Position numbers and translations under genes: made by a program | Source: Billgrantia azerbaijanica | GTDB lineage: Bacteria; Pseudomonadota; Gammaproteobacteria; Pseudomonadales; Halomonadaceae | Assembly: GCA_004551485.1 (NCBI GenBank) | Contig: SBLD01000002.1 | Span: forward strand, 310,001 to 374,000 | Length of the DNA: 64,000 nt | Reading direction: 5' to 3' | Notes under the pieces: model-generated | The model's input: only the letters and a program-made list of their open reading frames with translations | What the model was told of the DNA's origin: nothing | The model's database searches: none | Shown here: piece after piece, positions 10,028 through 19,357 of the stretch | Numbering within the stretch: position 1 is the stretch's first letter | How the letters are laid out: every line of letters starts with the position of its first letter

Positions 10028-11131
10028 ATGGCATCGACTCGCAGCGCTGACCGCCCCCGCAGCCGGGCGGACGTCCTCGAACGGCCCGATTACGGCTGGA
10101 TCTGGAAACCCCTGGCCGGCCTCGCGGGCGCCTACCTGGTGGTCGTGCTGGTACTGGGCATCTGGTGGAGCCGGTCGCCGGCGGCCTTCGACGTGGAGCA
10201 GGCCGTTGCCGAGCAGCGTGCCGCGGTGGGCGAACCGACGGCGGTGGCGGCGCGCGGCGCGGTCACCGTGGCGACGCTGATGACGGTGGTCGATACCCTG
10301 CTCGACAAGCCGGGCGGCTACCTGCGCAACGACATGGCCCCGCCCGGGGTGTGGCTCGACAACATGCCCGCCTGGGAGTATGGCGTGCTGGTGCAGGCCC
10401 GCGACCTGGCCGCTGCCCTGCCGGCCATGGTGGACGGCGAGGCCGCCGTGCTGGACGAGGTGCGCGGGTCGTTGCAGCACGACAGCCGCGATTGGCTCTA
10501 CCCCGGCACCGAGCAGCCACTGGCGCAGGCCCGTGACGCCCTGGGCACGATGCTGGCCGGTTTCACCGGCGAGGGGCCGGGCTTCGCGACCGACGGCGAA
10601 GGGCTGGCGCGCTGGCTCGAGCGGGTGGCCGAGCGCCTCGATGCGCTGAGCCAGCGGCTGTCGGCGAGCGTCGCCGATGGCGAGGTGGTGGGCCTCCTGG
10701 ACGTCGAGGCGCCGGTGGACGAGACGCCGTGGTATCGGGTCGACGACGTCTTCTTCGAGGCACGAGGCACCGGCTGGGCGCTGGTGCAGCTGCTCGAGGG
10801 GGTGCAGCGCGATCATGCCGACGTCATCGCGGCGGCCGATGCCTCGGCTCGCTGGGCGCGGCTGCGGGCGGAGCTGGAACGCTCCCAGCGTCGCCTGTGG
10901 AGCCCGGTGGTGCTCAACGGCTCGGGGTTCGGGCTCTTCGCCAACCATTCGCTGGTGATGGCCCACTACCTGATCCAGGCCCGCGATCTGGCGGTGGCGC
11001 TGGCCGGCGCGCTCGACGACCAGGCCATCAGGGCGCAGGACGCAGAGGCTGAGCATGACGTACCGGACGCGGCTACGCCGGCTGCAAACGACGACGGGCC
11101 GTCCGCAGACGGCCCGTCACCCGAGTCATGA
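10028..11131 (+). CDS. DUF2333-like inner-membrane protein of unknown function
   Basis: A 367-residue protein with one transmembrane segment at about residues 30-52 and a long periplasmic-looking alpha-helical region. Phrases such as LLDKPGGYLRNDMAPPGVWLDN and WEYGVLVQARDLA recall the DUF2333 family common in Pseudomonas and Halomonas; the match is from memory and function is unknown. It is divergent from dsbD (203 bases apart) and convergent with ppa (8 bases apart). The last codons are built on an 11-bp inverted repeat (11093-11118) and encode a low-complexity DGPSADGPS tail. Confidence 0.6.
   Translation: MASTRSADRPRSRADVLERPDYGWIWKPLAGLAGAYLVVVLVLGIWWSRSPAAFDVEQAVAEQRAAVGEPTAVAARGAVTVATLMTVVDTLLDKPGGYLRNDMAPPGVWLDNMPAWEYGVLVQARDLAAALPAMVDGEAAVLDEVRGSLQHDSRDWLYPGTEQPLAQARDALGTMLAGFTGEGPGFATDGEGLARWLERVAERLDALSQRLSASVADGEVVGLLDVEAPVDETPWYRVDDVFFEARGTGWALVQLLEGVQRDHADVIAAADASARWARLRAELERSQRRLWSPVVLNGSGFGLFANHSLVMAHYLIQARDLAVALAGALDDQAIRAQDAEAEHDVPDAATPAANDDGPSADGPSPES
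11093..11118. terminator. Hairpin embedded in the end of the DUF2333-like gene
   Basis: GACGGGCCGTC (11093-11103), loop CGCA, then GACGGCCCGTC (11108-11118): an 11-bp perfect stem lying inside the final codons of one gene and 22 bases past the stop of the convergent ppa. No U-tract is present on either strand. It may act as a shared, possibly factor-assisted terminator. Confidence 0.5.
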
Positions 11132-11139
11132 ACGGCGGA

Positions 11140-11670
11140 TCAGGCCTTCTCGTAGGCGGTCACGGACTTCTCGATCGCCTTGCGGGCGGCCTCGGCGCCC
11201 TCCCATGACTCCACCTTGACCCACTTGCCCTTCTCGAGATCCTTGTAGTTCTCGAAGAAGTGGGCGATCTGCTGGCGCAGCAGCTCGGGCAGGTCGGTGA
11301 CTTCCTGCACCTCATCGTACAGGGTGGTGAGCTTGCCATGGGGCACGCAAACCAGCTTGGCGTCCTCGCCAGCCTCGTCGGTCATGTTGAGAATGCCCAC
11401 CGGGCGGGCGCGAATGATGCTGCCGGGCTGGACCGGATAGGGCGTCACGACCAGGGCGTCGAGCGGATCGCCGTCGTCGGCCAGGGTGTGGGGAATGAAG
11501 CCGTAGTTGGCCGGGTAGAACATCGGCGTGGCCATGAAGCGGTCGACCAGCACGGCACCCATGTCCTTGTCGATCTCGTACTTGATCGGCGCGTGGTTGG
11601 CGGGGATCTCGATCGCCACGTAGACGTCGTTGGGAAGATCCTTGCCGGCAGGGATGTTGTCGAAGTTCAT
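11140..11670 (-). CDS. ppa: Inorganic pyrophosphatase
   Basis: A 176-residue soluble family I pyrophosphatase hydrolysing PPi to phosphate. Start ATG 11670 ([15 protein letters not shown]) follows GAAGGAAG. Seen: [16 protein letters not shown], the metal-binding signature [25 protein letters not shown], and [13 protein letters not shown]. Length equals the E. coli enzyme. It is notable beside a PPi-type phosphofructokinase gene two genes away (13677-14936), since both use the same PPi pool. Confidence 0.96.
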   Translation of the reverse strand: MNFDNIPAGKDLPNDVYVAIEIPANHAPIKYEIDKDMGAVLVDRFMATPMFYPANYGFIPHTLADDGDPLDALVVTPYPVQPGSIIRARPVGILNMTDEAGEDAKLVCVPHGKLTTLYDEVQEVTDLPELLRQQIAHFFENYKDLEKGKWVKVESWEGAEAARKAIEKSVTAYEKA

Positions 11671-11877
11671 CGTCGCTTCCTTCGTTGGCGGAAAGGCGGA
11701 TTGGCCAAAATCCGGCGAATTATACGGAGCCGACCTGGCGATTACCAATGCGACATAGGTGCGGTTTGGGCTTTGGTGGACAGGCCGAGCCCGCGCCAAG
11801 CGTGTATCATGGCCGGCGCCGGTGTGGTCAATACCAGCACCGGGCGAGGGATCACCGCGAGTATCAAGGAGCGTGTC

Positions 11878-13605
11878 TTGGCATCAACCCAGCTGTCACT
11901 GAGCATCGGACAGGCCTTCGTTGCGCCGGACCGGCGTCGCCACCGCAGCTCCATGTCGGTGCGCGTTCCCGGTGAGGCGGGGCAATTGGCGGCCAAGGGG
12001 GTCTGTGCGGTGATCAGCGACACCAGCTCGCGCAACGCCATTGCCAAGCAGGCCGGCGACCTGAGCGTGCGCGGTTTTCTGGCCGACTACTTTTCCACGC
12101 CCGACCACTGGGACGTCAAGACCTCCGCGACCCGGGTGCTGCGTGCCCTCAATGCCTGGTGCTACAGCCAGAGCCACTACGTGGAGAACGGCAGCTTCGT
12201 CGCCGCGCTCTCGGCCATGGTCTACCGTGCCCGGCAGGCGCACCTCTTCCACATGGGCGACACCCTGGTGTTTCGCCTGCGCGGCGCCGAGTTCGAACAG
12301 CTCAGCCGGGATCATATCTCCGACCTGGGCGGGTATCGCTACCCGTCGCGGGCGCTGGGGCTCGACGTCAGCATCGACATCGACTACCTGTGCGTGCCGC
12401 TCACCCAGGGCGACATCTTCCTCTTCACCACCCAGGCGGTGCGCGGCACCCTGATGCCGTCGGACTACGTGCGGCTGATCCGCCAGGACGCCAGCGACCT
12501 GGATGCCGCCTGCGAGCGCCTGGCCGAGGCCGCCCGCGAGCGTGCCCAGTCGCGCGGCTACGGGGCCGACCAGTTCTGTTTCCAGCTGGTGCGCGTCGAT
12601 GCCCTGCCCGAGGCGCAGGAGGACCATCCCGGCAAGATCTACGGCGACCTGCCGATTCCCCCCGAGCTTGCCGTGGGCGAGCGCCTCGACGGCCTGGAAG
12701 TCCAGGAGGTGCTGTCGCGCACCGCCCAGTCGCGGGTCTACCGGGTGCGCGACGTGCGCACCGAGCGCGAGATGGTGATGAAGGCGCCGAGCCCCGAGCT
12801 CTCCAACCGCAACGCCTACCTGGAGCACTTCCTGCTGCAGCAGTGGGTCGTCGAGCGGGTCAAGTCGCCCTTCGTGGTGCGGGTGATGGAGCCGTCGCGG
12901 CCGCGCCGCTACCTCTACTACCTGATGGCCTACGTCGAGGGCGAGACCCTCACCGAGTGGGCGCGACGCCATCCCCAGGCGAGCCTGTCGCAGCGCCTGG
13001 ACATCGCCGTGCAACTGGGCAAGGGGATCCAGGCGCTGCACCACCGCGATCTGCTGCACCAGCGCATCCATCCCGACAACGTGCTGATCGACGTGCATGG
13101 CCAGGTGGTGCTCACCGACTTCAGCGCCTGCCACCTGCGCGACATCGAGGGCCATCGCCGCTCCCGGGAACTGGCCCGGCAGGTGGGGCTCTCCGAGCAC
13201 AGCGCTCCGGAGTACGCCCTCGATGACAGCGTGGGGCGGCGCAGCGACCAGTATTCGCTGGCCTCGACGATCTACTGGCTGCTCACCGGCGAGCTGCCCT
13301 ACGCCCAGACGCCCAACCGGCTGCGCAGCCATACCGACCTGGAACAGCTGGCGTACCGCAGCGCGCGCACGCTCAATCCCGAGATCACCCCGGCCCTCGA
13401 CGACACCCTGCGTCGCGCGCTCGACCCGCAGCGCCCGCTGCGCTTCCGGCGCATGTCGGAGCTGCTCTACGCGCTGCGCCACCACGACGAGCGCGAGGTC
13501 GCCCCGCGCGACCGGCGGCGCTGGCTGCGCGACCCGGCCAACTTCTGGCAGGGCGTGGCCGGGCTGTTGCTGCTGTTGCTGGTGCTCTCCTGGTTGCTGC
13601 GCTAG
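11878..13605 (+). CDS. Tail-anchored PP2C-like/Ser-Thr kinase-like fusion with degenerate active sites
   Basis: A 575-residue protein starting at TTG 11878, six bases after AAGGAG. Residues ~1-245 resemble a PP2C phosphatase and ~270-535 a Hanks-type kinase; a C-terminal helix (~555-575) should anchor it in the inner membrane. PP2C: Asp48 (SDTSS) and Asp128 (HMGDT) remain, but the usual metal-binding DG of LLxxDGV reads Gln186-Ala187. Kinase: Lys302 (VMKAP) and DFS at 414-416 remain, but the catalytic HxDxKxxN reads HQRIHPDN, so the catalytic Asp is Arg396 and the following Lys is His398. Pseudomonas-type homologues are described as bifunctional enzymes; this copy looks like a pseudophosphatase-pseudokinase. 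It starts divergently from ppa. Confidence 0.82.
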   Translation: MASTQLSLSIGQAFVAPDRRRHRSSMSVRVPGEAGQLAAKGVCAVISDTSSRNAIAKQAGDLSVRGFLADYFSTPDHWDVKTSATRVLRALNAWCYSQSHYVENGSFVAALSAMVYRARQAHLFHMGDTLVFRLRGAEFEQLSRDHISDLGGYRYPSRALGLDVSIDIDYLCVPLTQGDIFLFTTQAVRGTLMPSDYVRLIRQDASDLDAACERLAEAARERAQSRGYGADQFCFQLVRVDALPEAQEDHPGKIYGDLPIPPELAVGERLDGLEVQEVLSRTAQSRVYRVRDVRTEREMVMKAPSPELSNRNAYLEHFLLQQWVVERVKSPFVVRVMEPSRPRRYLYYLMAYVEGETLTEWARRHPQASLSQRLDIAVQLGKGIQALHHRDLLHQRIHPDNVLIDVHGQVVLTDFSACHLRDIEGHRRSRELARQVGLSEHSAPEYALDDSVGRRSDQYSLASTIYWLLTGELPYAQTPNRLRSHTDLEQLAYRSARTLNPEITPALDDTLRRALDPQRPLRFRRMSELLYALRHHDEREVAPRDRRRWLRDPANFWQGVAGLLLLLLVLSWLLR

Positions 13606-13631
13606 GCAAGATAAGGGGGCGCTAAACGAAA

Positions 13632-13657
13632 GAACCCCGGCCAGATGGCCGGGGTTC
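13632..13657. terminator. Terminator hairpin between kinase-like gene and pfp
   Basis: GAACCCCGGCC, loop AGAT, GGCCGGGGTTC: an 11-bp stem between two convergent genes. The U-tract is short on both sides. Confidence 0.75.
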
Positions 13658-13676
13658 CGTTGCGCGAGGGGCGCGT

Positions 13677-14936
13677 TCAGATCGTGAACTCGGGCAGCTT
13701 GCGCGCGACCTTGTGTCCGGCGATGCGGGCGACCTTGGGCAGGCCGTTCTCGAAGGGGGGAAACTCCTCGCCCAGGATCAACGGCGCGAGGTAGGTGCGG
13801 CACGCCTCGGTGATGCCGAAGCCGTCCTCGCGGATGAACTCGCGCGGCATGAACTTCTCGCGGTTGGCCACCTCGGCGAGCGGAGCGGCCTCGATGCGCC
13901 ACTCGTAGGGCGCGTCGCTGACGCGCTGGATCGTCGGCATCATGGCGTTCTGGCCGTCCAGCGCCAGCTCCACGGCCTTCGCGCCCACCGCATAGGCCTG
14001 CTCGACGTCGGTCTGTGACGCCAGGTGGCGGGCGGCGCGCTGCAGGTAGTCGGCCACGGCCCAGTGGTACTTGTAGCCCAGGTCCTGCTTGACCATGCCG
14101 GCGAACGTGGGCGCCACGCCGCCCAGCTGGCGGTGGCCGAAGGCATCGGTGTTGCCGGAGTCGGCGAGGAAGGTGCCGTCCTCGTAGCGGGCGCCCTCGG
14201 AGACCACCACCACGCAGTAGCCGTACTGCTTCACGCACGCCTCGACCCGGGCCATCGCCCGGGCGCGGTCGAAGGGCACCTCGGGAAAGATCACCAGGTG
14301 CGGCGGTTCGCCTTCGCCCTGGCCGGCGAGCGCGCCGGCGGCGGCGATCCAGCCGGCGTGGCGGCCCATCACCTCGAGCACGAAGACCTTGGTGGAGGTG
14401 GCGCACATGGAGGCGATGTCGAGCGAGGTCTCCAGCGTCGAGGTGGCGATGTACTTGGCCACGCTGCCGAAGCCCGGGGAGTTGTCGGTGATCGGCAGGT
14501 CGTTGTCCACGGTCTTGGGGACGTGGATGGCGGTGAGCGGATAACCCATCTTCTCGGAGAGCTGCGAGACCTTGAGGCAGGTGTCGGCGCTGTCGCCGCC
14601 GCCGTTGTAGAAGAAGTAGCGGATGTCGTGGGCCTTGAAGACCTCGATCAGCCGCTCGTACTGGGTGCGGTGGCTCTCGATGTCCTTGAGCTTGTAGCGG
14701 CAGGAGCCGAAGGCGCCGCCCGGCGTGTGGCGCAGGGCAGCGATGGTCTCGGTGGATTCCTGGCTGACATCGATCAGGTCTTCGGTGAGTGCACCGATGA
14801 TGCCGTTGTGGCCGGCATACACCTTGCCGATGCGGTCGGGGTGGCGCTGGCAGGCCTCGATCACGCCGCAGGCGCTGGCATTGATCACGGCGGTGACGCC
14901 GCCGGACTGGGCGTAGAAGGCGTTGTGCTGGGCCAT
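13677..14936 (-). CDS. pfp: Phosphofructokinase, probably pyrophosphate-dependent
   Basis: A 419-residue PfkA-fold enzyme, longer than ATP-PFK (~320 aa). It converts fructose 6-phosphate to fructose 1,6-bisphosphate. Seen: YAQSGGVTAVINAS at the N-terminus, YNGGGDSADT near the phosphoryl-donor site, and PKTVDNDL. Lys in PKTVDND (instead of Gly in PGTIDND) and Asp before Ser in the GGGDS loop are features of PPi-utilising enzymes, so PPi is the likely donor and the reaction reversible. VMGRHAGWIA binds the sugar phosphate. ATG 14936 follows AGGA by 8 bases. Confidence 0.85.
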   Translation of the reverse strand: MAQHNAFYAQSGGVTAVINASACGVIEACQRHPDRIGKVYAGHNGIIGALTEDLIDVSQESTETIAALRHTPGGAFGSCRYKLKDIESHRTQYERLIEVFKAHDIRYFFYNGGGDSADTCLKVSQLSEKMGYPLTAIHVPKTVDNDLPITDNSPGFGSVAKYIATSTLETSLDIASMCATSTKVFVLEVMGRHAGWIAAAGALAGQGEGEPPHLVIFPEVPFDRARAMARVEACVKQYGYCVVVVSEGARYEDGTFLADSGNTDAFGHRQLGGVAPTFAGMVKQDLGYKYHWAVADYLQRAARHLASQTDVEQAYAVGAKAVELALDGQNAMMPTIQRVSDAPYEWRIEAAPLAEVANREKFMPREFIREDGFGITEACRTYLAPLILGEEFPPFENGLPKVARIAGHKVARKLPEFTI

Positions 14937-15183
14937 GGGACTATCCTGTTGCTGGTCGCGTCGTGGGGAAGCGGTCGTGGTTCGGCAAGCGCTTACCGGG
15001 TTCGTCCGAGAAGGCGTCGATTCTAGCCCATCGCCCCGGTGGCTGCATCCCGTCGGCGATCGGCGACGCCCTGGACCGGAGCGGTGGTGGGACGCTGGAG
15101 GGGGCGCCGCGGCCATGCTAGGCTGCCGCTTCCTGATCGCGGGCCACGGCGGCCCACCGAGCGGCGAGGGAGTCGAGGTCGGC

Positions 15184-16566
15184 ATGCACCTGCACATTCT
15201 CGGAATCTGCGGCACCTTCATGGGCAGCCTGGCACTGCTGGCCCGCGAGGCGGGTTTCACCGTCAGCGGCTCGGACGCCGGCGTCTATCCGCCGATGAGC
15301 ACCCAGCTCGCCGAGGCGGGCATTGCCCTCGGCGACGGCTACTCGCCCGCCAACCTCGAGCCCCGCCCGGACCTGGTGGTGATCGGTAACGCCCTGTCGC
15401 GCGGCAACCCCGAGGTCGAGGCGGTGCTCGACGCCGGGCTACCCTATGTCTCCGGCCCCCAGTGGCTCGCCGAACACGTCCTGCCTGGGCGGCGGGTGAT
15501 CGCCGTGGCCGGCACCCACGGCAAGACCACCACGGCGAGCCTGGTCGCCTGGCTGCTCGAGTCGGCGGGGCTCTCGCCGGGCTTTCTGATCGGCGGGGTG
15601 CCGCGCAACTTCGGCGTCTCGGCACGGCTCGGCGGGGCCGAGGCGCCCTTCGTGGTGGAGGCCGACGAGTACGACACCGCCTTCTTCGACAAGCGTTCCA
15701 AGTTCGTCCACTACCGCCCGCAGATCGCCGTGCTGGGCAACCTGGAGTTCGACCACGCCGACATCTTCGACGACCTGGCCGCCATCGAGCGCCAGTTCCA
15801 CCACTTGGTGCGCACCGTGCCGGGCCGCGGTCGGCTGCTGGTGGCCGACGGCGAGCCGGCGCTGGAGCGGGTGCTGGCGATGGGCTGCTGGACGCCCGTG
15901 GAGCGCTTTGGCAGCGCGCCGGCGAGCCCCTGGCGACTCGTCCTGGAGCGTGACGACGCCTCGCGCTTCCGGGTGATCCACCAGAGCGAGGCGGTCGACG
16001 AGGACGCCGTGATCGACTGGCCGCTGACCGGCGCCTACAACGCCCGCAACGCCCTGGCGGCGCTGGCCGCCGCGCACACCTGCGGCGTCGACCTGGCGCG
16101 CGGTGCGGCGGCCCTGGCCCGCTTCGAGACGCCGCGCCGTCGCCAGGAGGTGCGCGGTGAGGTGGCCGGCATCCAGGTCATCGACGACTTCGCCCACCAC
16201 CCCACGGCGATCGCCGCGACCCTCGAGGGGCTGCGCGCCGCCACCCCGCGCGGGCGGCTGCTGGCGGTGATCGAGCCGCGCTCCAACACCATGCGCCTGG
16301 GCACCCTGCGCGACCGTCTGGCCGCGAGCGTGGCGGCGGCCGATGCCGCCTGGTGGTTCCAGCCGCCGGGACTCGACTGGTCGCTGGCGCCAGTGCTAGA
16401 GGCGAGTCCGGTGCCGGCGTGCCTGGCCGAGGAGCTCGACGACCTGGTGGCGATGCTGGTCGCCGAGGCGCGGCCGCTGGATCGCATCGTGGTGATGTCC
16501 AACGGCAGCTTCGGTGGCCTCCACGACAGGCTGCTCGCCGCCCTGGAGGTGGCGCATGGGCGCTGA
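15184..16566 (+). CDS. mpl: UDP-N-acetylmuramate:tripeptide ligase
   Basis: A 460-residue Mur-ligase-family enzyme that recycles the murein tripeptide by joining it to UDP-MurNAc. MHLHILGICGTFMGSLA is the standard Mpl N-terminus; VIAVAGTHGKTTTASLVAW is the ATP loop; VVEADEYDTAFFDKRSKF and FDDFAHHPTAIAAT-like IDDFAHHPTAI are present. Start ATG 15184 gives the expected length; a longer upstream frame lacks support. It overlaps ubiX by 11 bases, the same mpl-ubiX pairing seen in Pseudomonas. Confidence 0.95.
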   Translation: MHLHILGICGTFMGSLALLAREAGFTVSGSDAGVYPPMSTQLAEAGIALGDGYSPANLEPRPDLVVIGNALSRGNPEVEAVLDAGLPYVSGPQWLAEHVLPGRRVIAVAGTHGKTTTASLVAWLLESAGLSPGFLIGGVPRNFGVSARLGGAEAPFVVEADEYDTAFFDKRSKFVHYRPQIAVLGNLEFDHADIFDDLAAIERQFHHLVRTVPGRGRLLVADGEPALERVLAMGCWTPVERFGSAPASPWRLVLERDDASRFRVIHQSEAVDEDAVIDWPLTGAYNARNALAALAAAHTCGVDLARGAAALARFETPRRRQEVRGEVAGIQVIDDFAHHPTAIAATLEGLRAATPRGRLLAVIEPRSNTMRLGTLRDRLAASVAAADAAWWFQPPGLDWSLAPVLEASPVPACLAEELDDLVAMLVAEARPLDRIVVMSNGSFGGLHDRLLAALEVAHGR

Positions 16567-17170
16567 CTTCCGCTCGCCGGTGACGGTGGCGCTCACCGGC
16601 GCCTCCGGGGCCCAGTACGGCCTGCGCCTGATCGAGGCGCTGGTGGCCGCCGACCACGAGGTGTGGGTGATGGTCTCCAAGGCCGCGCACCTGGTGATCG
16701 AGACCGAGACGGCGGTGGCGCTGCCGGCGCGCCCGGCACGCCTGGCCGAGGCGCTGGGCGAGCGCAGCGCCGCCCGCCCCGGGCAGATCCGCTGCTTTGG
16801 CCGCGAGGAGTGGCTGGCGCCGGTGGCCTCCGGCTCCGGGGCGCCGTCGGCGATGGTGATCTGTCCCTGCTCCACCGGCACCCTCTCGGCGGTGGCGACG
16901 GGGGCCAGCAACAACCTCATCGAGCGGGCCGCCGACGTGGCGCTCAAGGAGCGCCGCACCCTGATCCTGGTGCCGCGCGAGACGCCACTGTCGGCGATCC
17001 ACCTCGAGCACATGCTCCGGCTGTCGCAGCTGGGGGCGGTCATCCTGCCGGCGGCGCCGGGGTTCTACCACAAGCCGGCCGCGGTCGAGGATCTCGTCGA
17101 CTTCATCGTCGCGCGCATCCTCAACCAGCTGGGTATCGAGCACCGGCTGATGCCGCGCTGGGGCGAGTAG
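16556..17170 (+). CDS. ubiX: Flavin prenyltransferase UbiX
   Basis: A 204-residue enzyme that makes prenylated FMN for the UbiD decarboxylase of ubiquinone synthesis. Seen: VTVALTGASGAQYGLRLIEA, the conserved PCSTGTLSAVATGASNNLI, and VPRETPLSAIHLEHM. The ATG at 16556 lies inside the mpl end and is preceded by GGAGG, so the two are probably co-transcribed and translationally coupled. Confidence 0.95.
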   Translation: MGADFRSPVTVALTGASGAQYGLRLIEALVAADHEVWVMVSKAAHLVIETETAVALPARPARLAEALGERSAARPGQIRCFGREEWLAPVASGSGAPSAMVICPCSTGTLSAVATGASNNLIERAADVALKERRTLILVPRETPLSAIHLEHMLRLSQLGAVILPAAPGFYHKPAAVEDLVDFIVARILNQLGIEHRLMPRWGE

Positions 17171-17286
17171 GGCGCACGGCCCGCCGCTGTCATGCCGCTG
17201 CCACGCGGCCGTGTCACCCTGCGACTTTCCAGAACTTTCCACCAGGACCTTTCAGGAACCTTTTTCAGGAAGAAGGGATTGCGACG

Positions 17287-17913
17287 ATGCTGCAGCTGTC
17301 CATGCTCTCGGTCTTCGTGCCGACCTTCCTGCTCGTCTCGCTCACGCCGGGCATGTGCATGACGCTGGCCATGGTGCTGGGCATGACCCAGGGCGTGCGC
17401 CGGACCCTGTGGATGATGGCCGGGGAGCTCGTCGGCGTGGGGCTGGTGGCGGCCTCGGCCGGGGCGGGGGTGGCCGCGCTGATGCTGCGTCAGCCGGCGC
17501 TCTTCGCGCTCTTCAAGTGGATCGGCGGGGCCTACCTGGGCTACCTCGGCGTGATGATGTGGCGCTCGCGCGGACGCATGGCGATCCCACTCCCCCTGGA
17601 GCGCGACGCCGCGCCCACCGCCCGGGGGCAGCTGGTGCTGCAGGGTTTCGTCACCGCCGTGGCCAACCCCAAGGGCTGGGCCTTCTTCGTGGCGCTGCTG
17701 CCGCCCTTTCTCGACGCCTCCCGGCCGCTGGGCGGGCAGCTCGCCGCACTGGTGGCGGTGATCCTCACCATCGAGTTCCTCGCCCTGACGCTCTACGCCA
17801 GCGGCGGGCGTACCCTGCGCCGGCTGCTCGGCGAGAGCGGCAACGTACGCCTGCTCAACCGCCTGGCCGGCACGCTGATGGTGGGGGTGGGCGTGTGGTT
17901 GGCGCTGGGCTGA
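17287..17913 (+). CDS. LysE/RhtB-family amino-acid exporter
   Basis: A 208-residue hydrophobic protein with about six transmembrane helices. The family phrase LLVSLTPGMCMTLAMVLG (residues 15-32) corresponds to the LxxxTPGPxxxLV signature of LysE/RhtB carriers, and FVTAVANPKGWAFFVALLP matches the conserved NPK segment. The substrate is unknown; amino acids or derivatives are usual. The start follows AAGAAGGGA. It is 116 bases after ubiX and converges on the DedA-PAP2 gene with only 6 bases between stops. Confidence 0.88.
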   Translation: MLQLSMLSVFVPTFLLVSLTPGMCMTLAMVLGMTQGVRRTLWMMAGELVGVGLVAASAGAGVAALMLRQPALFALFKWIGGAYLGYLGVMMWRSRGRMAIPLPLERDAAPTARGQLVLQGFVTAVANPKGWAFFVALLPPFLDASRPLGGQLAALVAVILTIEFLALTLYASGGRTLRRLLGESGNVRLLNRLAGTLMVGVGVWLALG

Positions 17914-17919
17914 CCGACC

Positions 17920-19323
17920 TCAGGCCATGGGCAGCCAGGCCACCCGGGCCGTGACCAGCAGCAGCGAGGCGAGCAGCAGGCCGTGCCAGGGGCAGGGCGC
18001 CAGCGAGCGACGCTGACGCTGTTGCCAGGAGAGCTGCACCAGGGCGCATACCACCAGGCCCAGCAACGCCCCGCCGACCAGGTCGCTGAGCCAGTGTACG
18101 CCGACCGCCAGGCGCGACAGGACCATGGGCACGGCCAGGACGATGGCCGCCCAGTAGGGCCAGAAGCGCTGGCGGTGGGGCAGTTCGTGCGCCACGAAGG
18201 CGGCCGTCGTACCCAGCAGCACCACGGTCGTGGAGGTGTGGGCGCTGGGGTAGGCCAGCGAGTCGGTCAGGTACTCCGGGGCAAAGGGACGTGCGCGACC
18301 GATCAGCGCCTTTCCCAGGGTATTGAGCAGGGCAATGCCGAGGAGACCGCTGGCGAGGTGTGCCAGGGCGGCGAGTCGGCGGCGGGCCAGCAGCCACAGC
18401 GCCCAGGGCAGGGTCAGCGCCAGGATGCCATAGAGGTCGCCCACCCGGGCCAGCACCTCGCCGCTGGCGTGTAGCCAGGGTGTGGCGAGGGCCTCGAACA
18501 GGGCCTGGACCCCCAGGTCCATCGCCAGCGGGCCGTCGTGGTGGATGACCAGGATCGTCCAGCCGGACAGCCCGCCCAACGAGAGCACCAGCAGCAGCCA
18601 GGCGCCGAGCGGCACCTCCCCGCGGCCGCGCCCACTCTGCCCCAGCCACAGGCGGCGCAGCAACGGGGAGCGGCGCGCCCAGCTCGCCAGCAGGCGATAG
18701 AGACGGCCCGTCCGGCCGACCTGCTGGCGCAGCCAGGAGAAGGTCACGGCGAGGGCAATCAGCACGAGCGCCAGGACCACCAGCCAGCGCTCCAGGCCGG
18801 GCGGCAGGTCCAGGCGCTGCTGCCAGGCATGACCCAGCAGGTAGCCGGGCAGCACGTAGGTCGGTGCCCACAGCCCCGCCGAGACCAGGTTGGCCCAGGT
18901 GAAGGTGCGCGGTGGCATGTGCAGCATGCCGGCGATCAACGGTACCACGGGGCGCACCGGGCCGACGAAGCGGCCGAGGAAGACCGACAGGGTACCGTGG
19001 CGCTGGAAGAAGCGGGCGCCCTGGGCAAGCCACTCCGGGTGCAGGGCGAAGGGCCACAGGCGGGGCACGCGCTCGCGCTGCGTGTAGCCCAGCGCGAAGC
19101 TCACGCCGTCGCCGACGACGGCGCCGAGAAAGGCGGCCAGCAGCACGGCGGGAATCGACAGCTCCTGATGGCCGGCCAGCGAGGCGGCCGCAGTGATGAG
19201 TACCACCCCCGGTACCAGCAGGCCGACCATGGCCAGGGATTCGATCATCGCGATCGCGCCAATGATCAGCAGGAGCATGCCGGGGGAGGGGGTCAATTGG
19301 GAGAGCGTGGCGGTCAGGCTCAA
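17920..19323 (-). CDS. DedA-PAP2 phosphatase fusion membrane protein
   Basis: A 467-residue polytopic protein. The N-terminal ~190 residues are DedA-like: GDGVSFALGYTQRERVPRLW, FLGRFVGPVRPVVPLIAG and WANLVSAGLWAP. The C-terminal half is a PAP2 lipid phosphatase with all three motifs: KALIGRARP, PSAHT, and SRLAVGVHWLSD, so catalytic His residues are present. The architecture suggests dephosphorylation of a polyprenyl or phospholipid phosphate with linked lipid flipping; DedA proteins include undecaprenyl-phosphate flippases. It is the third gene of a minus-strand run with two GGDEF-like membrane proteins 34 bases upstream. Confidence 0.88.
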   Translation of the reverse strand: MSLTATLSQLTPSPGMLLLIIGAIAMIESLAMVGLLVPGVVLITAAASLAGHQELSIPAVLLAAFLGAVVGDGVSFALGYTQRERVPRLWPFALHPEWLAQGARFFQRHGTLSVFLGRFVGPVRPVVPLIAGMLHMPPRTFTWANLVSAGLWAPTYVLPGYLLGHAWQQRLDLPPGLERWLVVLALVLIALAVTFSWLRQQVGRTGRLYRLLASWARRSPLLRRLWLGQSGRGRGEVPLGAWLLLVLSLGGLSGWTILVIHHDGPLAMDLGVQALFEALATPWLHASGEVLARVGDLYGILALTLPWALWLLARRRLAALAHLASGLLGIALLNTLGKALIGRARPFAPEYLTDSLAYPSAHTSTTVVLLGTTAAFVAHELPHRQRFWPYWAAIVLAVPMVLSRLAVGVHWLSDLVGGALLGLVVCALVQLSWQQRQRRSLAPCPWHGLLLASLLLVTARVAWLPMA

Positions 19324-19357
19324 GTGACGGCTCCGGCAGTGATGGGGGGGAGGGGAC

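Noticed and set aside
7963-10050. Plus-strand frame of about 695 codons opposite dsbD
   Set aside because: Shadow of dsbD; rich in Gln, Gly and Arg without recognisable fold.
11260-11877. Upstream extension of the PP2C/kinase-like gene through ppa
   Set aside because: This part is antisense to ppa; a strong AAGGAG before TTG 11878 fixes the start instead.
11896-14406. Minus-strand frame of about 836 codons over the kinase-like gene and pfp
   Set aside because: Crosses two real genes and their terminator; no domain.
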